A DNA stretch of 13,218 bases from Pseudonocardiales bacterium (lineage in GTDB: Bacteria; Actinomycetota; Actinomycetes; Mycobacteriales; Jatrophihabitantaceae), in the NCBI GenBank assembly GCA_030840415.1, contig JAVEEO010000095.1, forward strand, positions 1-13,218, read 5' to 3'. Under the pieces are notes generated by a model. It did not search any database. It worked only from the letters and a program-made list of their open reading frames with translations, and was not told the origin of the DNA. The position numbers and the translations under genes are program-made. Shown here one piece after another: positions 1 through 7,095 of this stretch. Every line of letters starts with the position of its first letter. Within the stretch, counting starts at the first letter, position 1.

Positions 1-1697
1 GCACCGGCCGGCGAGCCGGTCTGGGCCGGATCACCGACCACCGTCATCGACCGGGACGGGCAGCGCCGCATCAGCAGCCGCCACTGCATCGCCGACAGCT
101 CCTGGGCCTCGTCGATCACCAGGTGGCCGAACGCCCAGTTCCGGTCACTGGCCGCCTCGTCCACCAGCGCCCGCCGCGACACCGCAGCCTCGTACCGGCC
201 GGCCAGCTGATCGGCGGTGGTCATCTCCCGCGCGTCCGGCTCCATGTCGCTGATCATGTCGAGCACCCGGCCGGCGTACTCCACCTGCTGGGCGCGCTCC
301 TCCGACTCGGCGGCGGCCTCCCCGGACTCGGCCTCGTCGGTCCCCAGCAATTCCGCCGCCTCGTCCAGCAATGCCACGTCGGCCGGCGTCCAGGGGGCCG
401 ACCGGGGCCGGTGCAGTGCCCGCCGCTCGGCGGCCGACAGCCACGGCGCGGCGCCGGCGAGCGCCTGCGGGTCGGCGTAGAGGTCGCGCAGCAGGCGCTG
501 GGGGGTCAGCGGCATCCAGCACAGGTTGATCTCGCGCCGAACGTCGGGCGAGTTGCGCAGCGCGTTGATCAGTTCGGGCCGGGTGTCGGCGTCCAGGTCG
601 GTCCGCACTACCTTGGCCAGCCGGCCGGCCAGCCGCTCCAGCAGGTCGCCGACGAACCGGACCCGGGCCACGTTGTGCGGCTTGCGCGACTGCTGCGCCC
701 GGTGCCGGGCCTGCTCGACGTCGCGGGGGGACAGCGTGAGGACGCTGCCCTCGACCTCGAGCCGGACCGGTGCCGCCGGCACCCGCTGCCGGGCCTTCAC
801 CGCCGAGGCCAGCAGCCGGACCATCTTCAGGTCGCCCTTGATCAGCGCCGCCTCCGGGCTGTCGCTGCCCTGGGCATCCACGCCGGGGAACAGCTGGCCG
901 GCGGTGGCCAGCACCACGCCGGTCTCGCCCAGGCTGGGCAGCACCTGCTCGATGTAGCGCAGGAACCGGCTGTTCGGCCCCACCACCAGTACCCCGCTGC
1001 GGGCCAGCCGGTCCCGGTGGGCGTAGAGCAGGTAGGCCGCCCGGTGCAGCGCCACCACGGTCTTGCCGGTGCCGGGGCCGCCCTGCACCACCAGCACCCC
1101 GGCCATCGGCGCCCGGATGATCTCGTCCTGCTCGGCCTGGATGGTCGAGACGATGTCGCGCATCCGGCCGGTGCGGTGGGCATTGAGGGCCAGCATCAGC
1201 GCACCGTCGGCCGACACCGTCGCGGTGTCGGCCTGCGAGGCGGCGAACCGGTCCAGGTCGAGTACCTCGTCGGAGATGCCGGTGACCCTGCGGCCGGAGG
1301 TGGTCAGGTGCCGCCGGCTGACCACCCCGTCCGGCGCGGCCGGGGTGGCCCGGTAGAACGGCTGCGCGGCCGGTGCCCGCCAGTCCAGCAGCAGCCGGGC
1401 GCCATCGGGGTCGGTGAGCCCGATCCGGCCGATGTAGCGGTCGCTGCCATCGGCCATCGCCAGCCGGCCGATGCACAGCCGCTGCTCGACCGCGTCCAGC
1501 CGCTGCTGCTGCTGGGCGGTCAGCGCCAGGAAGGCGTCCCGCTCGACCCGGGCGGCCGGGGTACCGGCGGTGCCCGAGCGGCGCAGCTGGGCCAGGGTGC
1601 TCGCGGTCTCGGCGCGCAGCACGTCCAGCCGGGCATAGCGCAGGTCGAGGTCGGCCTGTTCGGCGCGCAGCAGGTCCGCCATCGCCGCCTCGGTCAC
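1..1697 (-). CDS. helR: HelR/HelD-type RNA polymerase recycling ATPase (C-terminus cut off)
   Basis: This is a superfamily 1 helicase-like ATPase of the HelD/HelR class. Known members bind RNA polymerase, clear stalled complexes from DNA and in some actinomycetes protect against rifamycins. The first 565 codons are in the window. The N-terminus has a charged helical segment (about residues 5-65) that would form the coiled coil, then the family block RYIGRIG...LLLDWRAPAAQPFYRATP. The Walker A motif GGPGTGKT is at 206-213, the Walker B motif IDEAQE around 529-533, and motif III VVGDPAQ at 553-559. The gene runs off the left edge, so the last RecA-like motifs (about a fifth to a quarter of the usual 700-740 residues) are not seen. 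The GTG start follows an in-frame TGA directly and has GGAG 8 bases upstream; the ATG at 1682 is a weaker choice. The family is firm. The choice of helR over helD, and any role in antibiotic tolerance, is inference. Confidence 0.9.
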   Translation of the reverse strand, partial: MTEAAMADLLRAEQADLDLRYARLDVLRAETASTLAQLRRSGTAGTPAARVERDAFLALTAQQQQRLDAVEQRLCIGRLAMADGSDRYIGRIGLTDPDGARLLLDWRAPAAQPFYRATPAAPDGVVSRRHLTTSGRRVTGISDEVLDLDRFAASQADTATVSADGALMLALNAHRTGRMRDIVSTIQAEQDEIIRAPMAGVLVVQGGPGTGKTVVALHRAAYLLYAHRDRLARSGVLVVGPNSRFLRYIEQVLPSLGETGVVLATAGQLFPGVDAQGSDSPEAALIKGDLKMVRLLASAVKARQRVPAAPVRLEVEGSVLTLSPRDVEQARHRAQQSRKPHNVARVRFVGDLLERLAGRLAKVVRTDLDADTRPELINALRNSPDVRREINLCWMPLTPQRLLRDLYADPQALAGAAPWLSAAERRALHRPRSAPWTPADVALLDEAAELLGTDEAESGEAAAESEERAQQVEYAGRVLDMISDMEPDAREMTTADQLAGRYEAAVSRRALVDEAASDRNWAFGHLVIDEAQELSAMQWRLLMRRCPSRSMTVVGDPAQTGSPAG

Positions 1698-1772
1698 TCA
1701 GGCTTCTCCCTGCGTTCGTGCGCGTCCGCGCCGTACCGGCCGTCGATCTTGCCCTACCGGCCCGACGCCCGG

Positions 1773-1795
1773 ACCGGCGGGCTGGCCCCGCCGGT
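1773..1795 (-). terminator. GC-rich hairpin after the transporter gene, likely terminator
   Basis: A perfect 9-bp inverted repeat (ACCGGCGGG / CCCGCCGGT) with a 5-base loop begins 14 bp past the transporter stop codon and about 75 bp before the helR start. There is no U-tract on the minus strand, which is common for actinobacterial hairpin terminators. The position suggests it separates the two-component/transporter operon from helR. The remainder of the 112-bp gap holds the helR ribosome binding site and no promoter I can assign. Confidence 0.5.
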
Positions 1796-1809
1796 TGAAA
1801 CCAGCCTGG

Positions 1810-2706
1810 CTAGCCCGATATTCGCTCGACGGCCGGTTTCTCGGTGTCGACCTTGCCGAGCTGGATGACCGCAACCCCCAACAGCGCCAGCAGCGCCACC
1901 AGGCCGAAGCCCGACCAGGGGCCGCGATGGATGTGCTCGTCGTAGACCAGCACCCCCACCACGATGGACAGCAGCGGGTCGACCGTGGCGATCGCCGGCA
2001 GGCTGGCGGTCAGCGGACCGGCCTGGAAGGCCAGCTGGCTCAGGAACAGTCCGATCGCACCCACCACCACCACGGTGTAGAGCTGCCAGCTGGTCAGGGC
2101 GACCAGCGGGCCGTGCACCGCCCGGTCGGTGAGCCCCTTCAGCAGGGCGGCGGTGGCGGCGTAGACGACCCCGACCGCCACCCCGATCAGCGCGGCGGCG
2201 TCGGCGGCGGGCCGCCGGCGGTGCGCCAGCACCAGGCAGGCCAGCGCCAGCACCACCCCGGCCGCGGCGGCCACCACGGCCGGCAACCGGTCCGGGCCCT
2301 CGTCGCCGCCGCCACCGGGATTGGTGCCGGCGAGCGCCAGGAAGCCGATCAGGCAGCCGGTCAGCACCAGCGCCCACCGCACCTCGGCCCCGGTCACCGG
2401 ACGGCCCTGCCTGCGGCGCAGCAGCAGCGAGAACAGCAGCCCGCTGATCAGCAGCGGCTGCACCACCGCCAGCGCGCCCAGGTGCAACGCCAGCACCTGC
2501 AGGCTCAGCCCGATCGCATCAGTCACGATGCCGGCCAGCCACAGCCGGTGGCTGAGGGTGGCCGCTACGAACCGGGCCACCGCGCCGGGCCGCAGCAGGC
2601 TGACGTCGGGCACCTGGGCGGCACTGGAGTGCTTGAGGTTGGTGGAGATCGCGAAGGCCAGGGCCGAGCCCAGGCTCAGGACGATGACGAGCCAGTGCAC
2701 CGGCAT
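1810..2706 (-). CDS. DMT-superfamily (EamA-like) integral membrane transporter
   Basis: The 298-residue product is almost entirely hydrophobic, with about ten predicted membrane segments in two halves split by a polar loop near 128-140 (NPGGGGDEGPDR). This is the usual size and layout of drug/metabolite transporters. Typical stretches are the N-terminal segment ending in STNLKH (about 3-25), the helix pair LGALAVVQPLLISGLLFSLLL (76-96, split over two helices) and the C-terminal half QAGPLTASLPAIATVDPLLS (228-247). Substrate cannot be read from the sequence. I chose the ATG at 2706, preceded by GGAG at 7 bases. A GTG at 2745 would overlap the kinase stop (GTGA) and add 13 polar residues, but has a poorer ribosome site. 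The short gap to the kinase gene implies co-transcription and perhaps that the transporter is a target or partner of the two-component system; that link is inference. Confidence 0.85.
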   Translation of the reverse strand: MPVHWLVIVLSLGSALAFAISTNLKHSSAAQVPDVSLLRPGAVARFVAATLSHRLWLAGIVTDAIGLSLQVLALHLGALAVVQPLLISGLLFSLLLRRRQGRPVTGAEVRWALVLTGCLIGFLALAGTNPGGGGDEGPDRLPAVVAAAAGVVLALACLVLAHRRRPAADAAALIGVAVGVVYAATAALLKGLTDRAVHGPLVALTSWQLYTVVVVGAIGLFLSQLAFQAGPLTASLPAIATVDPLLSIVVGVLVYDEHIHRGPWSGFGLVALLALLGVAVIQLGKVDTEKPAVERISG

Positions 2707-2741
2707 GCTCGCACTCCGTCCCGCTCCGCCCAGCGGCTCCC

Positions 2742-4151
2742 TCACGACCCCGTTCCGGTCGGCCAGCGAAGGGTAACCCGCGCCCCGCCACCGCCTTCGA
2801 GGTTGGCCGCCGTGGCGGTGCCCGAATGTGCCCGCATCACGCTGCGCACGATCGCCAGGCCGAGCCCGGTGCTGGCCTGCTCGCCGCCGTCGTGCTGGGC
2901 CCGGGTGCGGGCCGGGTCGTGCCGGCGGAACCGTTCGAAGGCCACCGGCAGGAACTCCGTCGCAAAGCCCGGCCCCTGATCGGTGACCACCAGCTCGGCC
3001 AGCTGCGGATCGCCGGCGGCCAGCCCCACCGCGATCCGGATCTCGCCCCCGGGCGGGGAGAACCGCCGGGCGTTGAGGACGACGTTGTCCAGGGCCCGCC
3101 GGATCCGGTCCGGGTCGCCACTGACCGGCAGCGGGCCGTCCGGGGCGTCCACGACGATGGCGACCGGCCGCGGCCGGTGCCCGGCCAGCGCCGCCTGCCG
3201 GGCCTGCTCGGCGAGCTCGACCAGATCGAATTGGACGAACCTGGCCGCCTCGTGCTCGTCGCGGTCGAGCACCAGCAGGTCCTCGGCCAGCCGGATCAAC
3301 CGCTCGGTCTGCTCGGCGGCCACCTCGATGGTGGCGGTGAGCTGTTCGGAGTTGCGGCCCGGCCGCAGCGCCAGCTCGAGCTCGCCGCGCAGCACCGACA
3401 GCGGCGTGCGCAGCTCGTGGCCGGCGTCGGCGACGAAGGCACGCTCCCGTTCGTAGGCCTCGTGCAGCCGGCTCAGCAGCCCGTTGAGCGTCTCGCCCAG
3501 CCGGGAGATCTCGTCCCGGCCGCCGGGCACCGGCAGGCCCACGGCGGCATCGCTGGCCTGCAGCTCGGCGGCCTGGGCGCGCATCCGTTCCACCGGCCGC
3601 AGCGCCGCCCGGGCCAGCAGCCAGGCACCGGGGCCGGCCAGCAGCAGCACGATGGTGCCGATGATCAGCAGCTGGGCCGCACCCCGCTCGGAGGCCTCGT
3701 CAAGCACCTCGCGGCTGGTGGCGACCGCGATCACCTGGCCCGTCCGGCCGGCCGGCTGGGCCAGGATCCGGATCTGCTGCTGGCGGGCCGACACCTGGTC
3801 CGGCTGCAGCACGCCGTTGTAGAGGTGCTCGCCGGTCAGGGCCGCCGCGGCCTGCGCGGGGCTGAGCAGCGGCCGGGACTGGGCATCGTCGGTGGACATC
3901 ACCAGCCGGCCGGTGCCGTCCAGGACCTGCCCGTAGCTGCCCTCGGGCAGCCGCAGCCGGCGCTGCTGGCCAGCCGCCGCGCCGGTGCTGTCCAGCTGGG
4001 TTATCAGGTCCTCGGCGCGTGCTCGCAGGCCGCCGTCGACGCTGCGCCGCAGGTCAGCGCGCAGGTCCAGCACGAACAGCGCCCCGATGCCCAGGAGCAG
4101 CAGCAGCGTGACGGCGGTGAACTGCAGCGCGAGCTTGAGCCGGATCGGCAC
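2742..4151 (-). CDS. HAMP sensor histidine kinase
   Basis: This 469-residue membrane kinase pairs with the response regulator just upstream. It has one membrane helix at about 8-29 and an extracytoplasmic sensor region of about 125 residues (30-156) with no recognised fold. A second helix lies at about 159-182 and a HAMP linker at about 183-235. The phosphoacceptor motif HELRTPL has its histidine at 245. The ATPase domain shows an N-box (LDNVVLNARRF, 354-363), G1 box (DQGPGF, 391-396) and G2 box (GLGLAIV, 429-435). All catalytic motifs are intact, so autophosphorylation and phosphotransfer are expected. The start is a GTG preceded in frame by TAA, so nothing further upstream is possible. It has no clear Shine-Dalgarno sequence, which suggests coupling to the regulator gene 45 bp before it. 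The signal is unknown. Orthology to a named system such as MprB or CseC cannot be settled here. Confidence 0.95.
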   Translation of the reverse strand: MPIRLKLALQFTAVTLLLLLGIGALFVLDLRADLRRSVDGGLRARAEDLITQLDSTGAAAGQQRRLRLPEGSYGQVLDGTGRLVMSTDDAQSRPLLSPAQAAAALTGEHLYNGVLQPDQVSARQQQIRILAQPAGRTGQVIAVATSREVLDEASERGAAQLLIIGTIVLLLAGPGAWLLARAALRPVERMRAQAAELQASDAAVGLPVPGGRDEISRLGETLNGLLSRLHEAYERERAFVADAGHELRTPLSVLRGELELALRPGRNSEQLTATIEVAAEQTERLIRLAEDLLVLDRDEHEAARFVQFDLVELAEQARQAALAGHRPRPVAIVVDAPDGPLPVSGDPDRIRRALDNVVLNARRFSPPGGEIRIAVGLAAGDPQLAELVVTDQGPGFATEFLPVAFERFRRHDPARTRAQHDGGEQASTGLGLAIVRSVMRAHSGTATAANLEGGGGARVTLRWPTGTGS

Positions 4152-4162
4152 CGCGTCAGGTT

Positions 4163-4207
4163 AGCCGACCGAGCCGGGTCAGCCGACCGAGCCGGGTCAG
4201 CCGACCG
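4163..4207. repeat. 18-bp tandem repeat, 2.5 copies, at regulator-kinase junction
   Basis: The unit AGCCGACCGAGCCGGGTC occurs twice perfectly (4163-4180, 4181-4198), and its first nine bases recur at 4199-4207. It covers the last codons of the response regulator and the spacer to the kinase start. Because 18 is a multiple of three, the frame is kept and each copy places another stop codon in frame. The stops are TGA at 4197-4199, TGA at 4179-4181 and TAA at 4161-4163, the last with one base difference. Confidence 0.9.
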
Positions 4208-4895
4208 GGACGGGGCTGGACCGGGTGGTGGGCAGCAGCCGGTACCCCGAGCCGCGCACCGTCTCCAACTGCTCGACCCCGAACGGACGGTCGATCTTGC
4301 GGCGCAGGTAGGCGACGTATTGGTCGACCACGTTGCTCACCCCTTCGTAGGCGAAGTCCCAGACGTGCTCGAGGATCCGGGCACGGCTGAGCACCTCGCC
4401 GGGGTGTCGCAGGAAGAGCTCCAGCAGCGCGAACTCCTTGGCCGACAGCTCCAGCACCGTGTCGCCGCGCCAGGCCAGCCGGGCGGCCGGGTCCAGCTTC
4501 AGGGTGCCGGCGGTCAGCACCGCAGGCCGGCGGGGGCTGCCGCGCCGGATCAGGGCCCGCAGCCGGGCCGACAGCTCGCTGAAGCTGAACGGCTTGGCCA
4601 GGTAGTCGTCAGCGCCGCTGTCCAGGCCGGTGATCCGGTCACGCACGTCGGTGCGGGCGGTCAGCAGCAGCACCGGTGCCCACCGGTTGGCCTGCCGCAG
4701 CCGCCGGCAGACCTCGAAGCCGTCCGCGCCGGGCAGCATCAGGTCCAGCACGATGGCGTCGTAATCGATCTCGGTGGCCTGCCACAGCGCCTCCAGGCCG
4801 TCGCCGACCACATCCACCGCATAGCCGTCCTCACCGAGGCCGCGGCGCAGCATCGCCGCCATCCGGACATCGTCTTCGGCCACCAGAATTCGCAT
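4197..4895 (-). CDS. OmpR/PhoB-family response regulator
   Basis: This 232-residue transcription factor has a receiver domain (1 to about 117) and a winged-helix DNA-binding domain (about 126-221). The receiver carries the acidic pair D8/D9, the phosphoacceptor D51 (in IVLDLMLPG), T79 and K101 (in LAKPFS), so it should be phosphorylated by the adjoining kinase. The effector half has the usual LELSAKEFALLELFLRHPGEVLSR block and the recognition helix SNVVDQYVAYLRRKID, ending in RGSGYRLLP. An open frame extends far upstream of 4895, but that part is antisense to the glycosyltransferase gene. The ATG giving MRILVAEDD fits the family start exactly. No strong Shine-Dalgarno sequence precedes it; a GTG at 4904 would add three residues. 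It is the first gene of the probable regulator-kinase-transporter operon and likely controls its own promoter, as is common for the family. Confidence 0.95.
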   Translation of the reverse strand: MRILVAEDDVRMAAMLRRGLGEDGYAVDVVGDGLEALWQATEIDYDAIVLDLMLPGADGFEVCRRLRQANRWAPVLLLTARTDVRDRITGLDSGADDYLAKPFSFSELSARLRALIRRGSPRRPAVLTAGTLKLDPAARLAWRGDTVLELSAKEFALLELFLRHPGEVLSRARILEHVWDFAYEGVSNVVDQYVAYLRRKIDRPFGVEQLETVRGSGYRLLPTTRSSPVPVG

Positions 4896-5090
4896 GACCC
4901 GCACTCTAGAAACTCGATTATGTGGAGAGCATGTCAACGGACGACTTTTCTGCGAGCCGGTCCGCGCGAGGAGGTCCGGCATCGGTAACATCCGCTCGAT
5001 GGCTGTCCACCCTGAGCTGCTCGCAACCGCCCGGTACCGCGGGGTGGGCTGCCTGCCGCGCCGCCACCGGCCGGCCCCCGGCACCGCCGA
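4896..5090. promoter_or_regulatory. Divergent intergenic region between the two-component operon and the glycosyltransferase
   Basis: This 195-bp spacer must hold the start of transcription for the response regulator operon (minus) and probably for the glycosyltransferase pair (plus). Bases 4903-4950 are clearly more AT-rich than their surroundings. On the minus strand there is a TTGACA at 4937-4932 and a CATAAT at 4922-4917, but only 9 bp apart, so they do not form a standard promoter. On the plus strand an AGGAGGT sequence (4969-4975) has no start codon at normal distance. The right half (5001-5090) is GC-rich without recognisable sites. It can encode a short 31-residue frame ending at the glycosyltransferase ATG. 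Confidence 0.45.
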
Positions 5091-6233
5091 ATGAGGATCG
5101 CGCACGTCACCGACTGCTACCTGCCCCGGATGGGTGGCATCGAACGCCAGGTGCACGGCCTGGCCACCGCCCAGCTGGCGGCCGGGCACCAGGTGACGGT
5201 GATCACCTCGGTGCTCGAGGCCGCCGAGCCGTCCCCCGCGCAGCCGGACGGCCTGACGGTGCTCCGGCCCGGCGGTCCGGCGGCGCAGCCGGGTTCGATC
5301 CGCTACCTGAGCAGCCTGCGCGGCCGGCAGGCAGGCCAGGGCTACGACCTGGTGCACATCCATGCCTCCACCTTCTCGCCGTTGGCCTACCTGGCGGCCG
5401 GGGCGGCCAGCAGGGCGGCGGTGCCGACGGTGGCGACCCTGCACTCGCTGTGGTCCTACGCCACGCCGATCTTCCGCGGCTTCGACGCCGCGCTGGGCTG
5501 GCGGCGCTGGCCGATCGCCTGGACCGCGGTGAGCACCGTGGCGGCCGGGTCGCTGGCACGGGTGCTGCGGCCGGGCACCGAGATCTCGGTGCTGCCCAAC
5601 GGCGTCTCGCCCGGGCTCTGGCAGTCGCCGCCGCGGCCGCGCGACCCCCGGCGGGTCGAGATCGTCAGCGTGATGCGGCTGGCTGCCCGCAAGCGGCCGA
5701 TGCAGCTGCTGCGGGTGCTGCGGGCGGTCCGGTCGCAGGTACCGGACGAGATCGACCTGCGGGTGCAGCTCATCGGCGACGGCCCGCAGCGCGACAGCAT
5801 GCTGGCCTACCTGCGCCGGCACTCGATGACCGACTGGGTGCGGCTGACCGGCCAGCTGGACCAGCCGGCGATCCGGGACCGGTTCGCCGGTGCCGACCTC
5901 TACGTCTCGCCGGCCACCCTGGAATCCTTCGGCATCGCCGCCCTGGAGGCGAGCTGTGCGGGGCTGCCGGTACTGGCCTACGCCGGCACCGGCGTCTCGG
6001 ACTTCATCGCCGACAGCCGTAACGGCGTGCTGGTGCGCAGCGACGACCAGTTGGCCGCCGAGCTCGTCCGGCTGGCCTGCTCGCCGGCGGCTCGCGCCGA
6101 ACTGGCCGGCCACCCGCAGGCCGGCTCGGACTACCACTGGGACCAGGTGCTGGCCACCTGCGAGCAGGTCTACCGACGCGCCTTCGCACAGTGGGGCAGG
6201 CCGGTGCCGGTCGAGGCCACCCCGGCGCTCTGA
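5091..6233 (+). CDS. GT4-family retaining glycosyltransferase
   Basis: The 380-residue protein is a two-Rossmann-domain (GT-B) glycosyltransferase of family 4. It transfers a sugar from a nucleotide- or lipid-linked donor, probably at the cytoplasmic face. The N-terminal acceptor domain begins MRIAHVTDCYLPRMGGIERQ with the conserved glycine pair at 15-16 and has VHIHAS at 88-93. The C-terminal donor domain shows SVMRLAARKRP (193-203, with the donor-phosphate-binding R and K), LIGDGPQR (227-234) and the EX7E motif ESFGIAALE (278-286). There is no signal peptide or membrane helix. The ATG matches the family start, although no Shine-Dalgarno sequence precedes it. The stop lies 5 bp before the PIG-L deacetylase gene, so the two are almost certainly co-transcribed. 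This pairing recalls MshA/MshB of mycothiol synthesis, but many GT4/PIG-L pairs act on other glycans, and I do not assign a substrate. Confidence 0.92.
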   Translation: MRIAHVTDCYLPRMGGIERQVHGLATAQLAAGHQVTVITSVLEAAEPSPAQPDGLTVLRPGGPAAQPGSIRYLSSLRGRQAGQGYDLVHIHASTFSPLAYLAAGAASRAAVPTVATLHSLWSYATPIFRGFDAALGWRRWPIAWTAVSTVAAGSLARVLRPGTEISVLPNGVSPGLWQSPPRPRDPRRVEIVSVMRLAARKRPMQLLRVLRAVRSQVPDEIDLRVQLIGDGPQRDSMLAYLRRHSMTDWVRLTGQLDQPAIRDRFAGADLYVSPATLESFGIAALEASCAGLPVLAYAGTGVSDFIADSRNGVLVRSDDQLAAELVRLACSPAARAELAGHPQAGSDYHWDQVLATCEQVYRRAFAQWGRPVPVEATPAL

Positions 6234-6238
6234 CGCCC

Positions 6239-7057
6239 GTGAGCTTCTGCCTGGTCTCCTTCCACGCCCATCCGGACGACGAGGCGCTGCTGACCGCCGG
6301 CACCCTGGCCCGGGCGGCCGCCGAGGGCCACCGGGTGGTGCTGGTGGTCGCCACCCGGGGTGAGGCCGGCCTCAGCGACGTCGGGCCGGGCAGCGCGCTG
6401 GGCGACCGGCGCGCCGACGAGCTGGACCGGTCGGCCGCCGCGCTGGGGTGTGCCCGGGTGATCCGGCTGGACTACCCGGACTCGGGCATGCACAACGAGC
6501 ACCGGGGCTTCGCCTCGATGCCGGTCGAGGAACCCGCCGAGCGGCTGGCCGAGATCCTGCGCGCCGAGCGGGCCGACGCGCTGACGGTCTATGACCGCAA
6601 CGGCGGCTACGGCCACCCCGATCACGTCCAGGTGCACCGGGTCGGGCACCGGGCCGCGCAACTGGCCGGCACCCCGCTGGTGCTGGAGGCAACCGTGGAC
6701 CGCACCGCCCTGCTGCGGGCGCTGTCGCCGGTGCGCCGGCTGCTGCCACCGGACTTCGCCCCGGACCGGCTGCGGCACAGCTACACCGACCGGGCCGCGA
6801 TCACGCACCGCATCGACGTCCGGGCCTTCACCGGTGCCAAGCGCCGGTCGATGGCCGCGCACGCCAGCCAGGCCACCGGCGGTGACCGCCGCACCCTGGC
6901 GCTGTTCCTGAAACTGCCAGGTCCCTTGTACCGCAGGGTATTCGGCACCGAATGGTTCGTCGAAGCCGGCCGGGAGCCGAACCGGCCGCCGCTGTCGGAC
7001 CTGTTCGCCAGCCTGCGGCCGGGGCCGGCCGGACCGTCCGGAGATTCTTCGGAATAG
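6239..7057 (+). CDS. PIG-L/LmbE family zinc-dependent deacetylase
   Basis: This 272-residue protein belongs to the family that removes N-acetyl groups from GlcNAc-containing substrates or cleaves related amides (MshB, Mca, GlcNAc-PI deacetylase). The N-terminal motif FHAHPDDE (8-15) supplies the metal-binding His and Asp and the catalytic Asp. The second motif GYGHPDHVQVH (123-133) gives the third metal-binding His. TRGEAGLSD (39-47) and the acidic patch YDRNGG (118-123) are also typical. I take the GTG at 6239, 5 bp after the glycosyltransferase stop, because the protein then starts directly in its first beta strand. An in-frame GTG at 6191 would overlap the upstream gene and add unlikely residues. 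It has no obvious ribosome site and is probably read by translational coupling. It likely deacetylates the product, or a precursor, of the adjacent glycosyltransferase (inference). Confidence 0.92.
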   Translation: MSFCLVSFHAHPDDEALLTAGTLARAAAEGHRVVLVVATRGEAGLSDVGPGSALGDRRADELDRSAAALGCARVIRLDYPDSGMHNEHRGFASMPVEEPAERLAEILRAERADALTVYDRNGGYGHPDHVQVHRVGHRAAQLAGTPLVLEATVDRTALLRALSPVRRLLPPDFAPDRLRHSYTDRAAITHRIDVRAFTGAKRRSMAAHASQATGGDRRTLALFLKLPGPLYRRVFGTEWFVEAGREPNRPPLSDLFASLRPGPAGPSGDSSE

Positions 7058-7061
7058 GGTC

Positions 7062-7089
7062 TTGACAGCTGGCGAATGCTACGTAGAGT
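7062..7089 (+). promoter_or_regulatory. Strong housekeeping-type promoter in a convergent gap
   Basis: A TTGACA -35 box (7062-7067), a 16-bp spacer and a TAGAGT -10 box (7084-7089) match the consensus of actinobacterial HrdB/SigA promoters, in which the -10 is commonly TAGRRT. It begins 5 bp past the PIG-L stop codon and points into a 91-bp gap that ends at the stop of a convergent gene. It therefore cannot be the promoter of any recognised protein gene. Expected transcription start is about 7095-7097. Confidence 0.65.
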
Positions 7090-7095
7090 AACCGA

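Noticed and set aside
4917..4937. TTGACA and CATAAT on the minus strand upstream of the response regulator
   Set aside because: The boxes are 9 bp apart instead of 16-18, so they cannot be one standard promoter. The AT-rich patch is noted without a promoter call.
2826..4988. Very long plus-strand open frame opposite the kinase and response regulator genes
   Set aside because: It is rich in Gln, Gly, Arg, Pro and His without any domain, and lies antisense to two genes with complete motif sets. This is the usual mirror frame of high-GC coding DNA. The same applies to plus frames at 123-1868, 7115-8413 and 8672-10966 and minus frames at 145-1476 and 10826-13021.
4197..6137. Single 646-codon minus-strand frame suggesting a fusion upstream of the response regulator
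   Set aside because: The first 400-odd codons are antisense to the glycosyltransferase and low in complexity. The regulator has its normal family start at 4895.
5091..7057. Assigning mshA and mshB to the glycosyltransferase and deacetylase genes
   Set aside because: Only family-level motifs are visible. GT4 and PIG-L families are large, and no other mycothiol gene is nearby.
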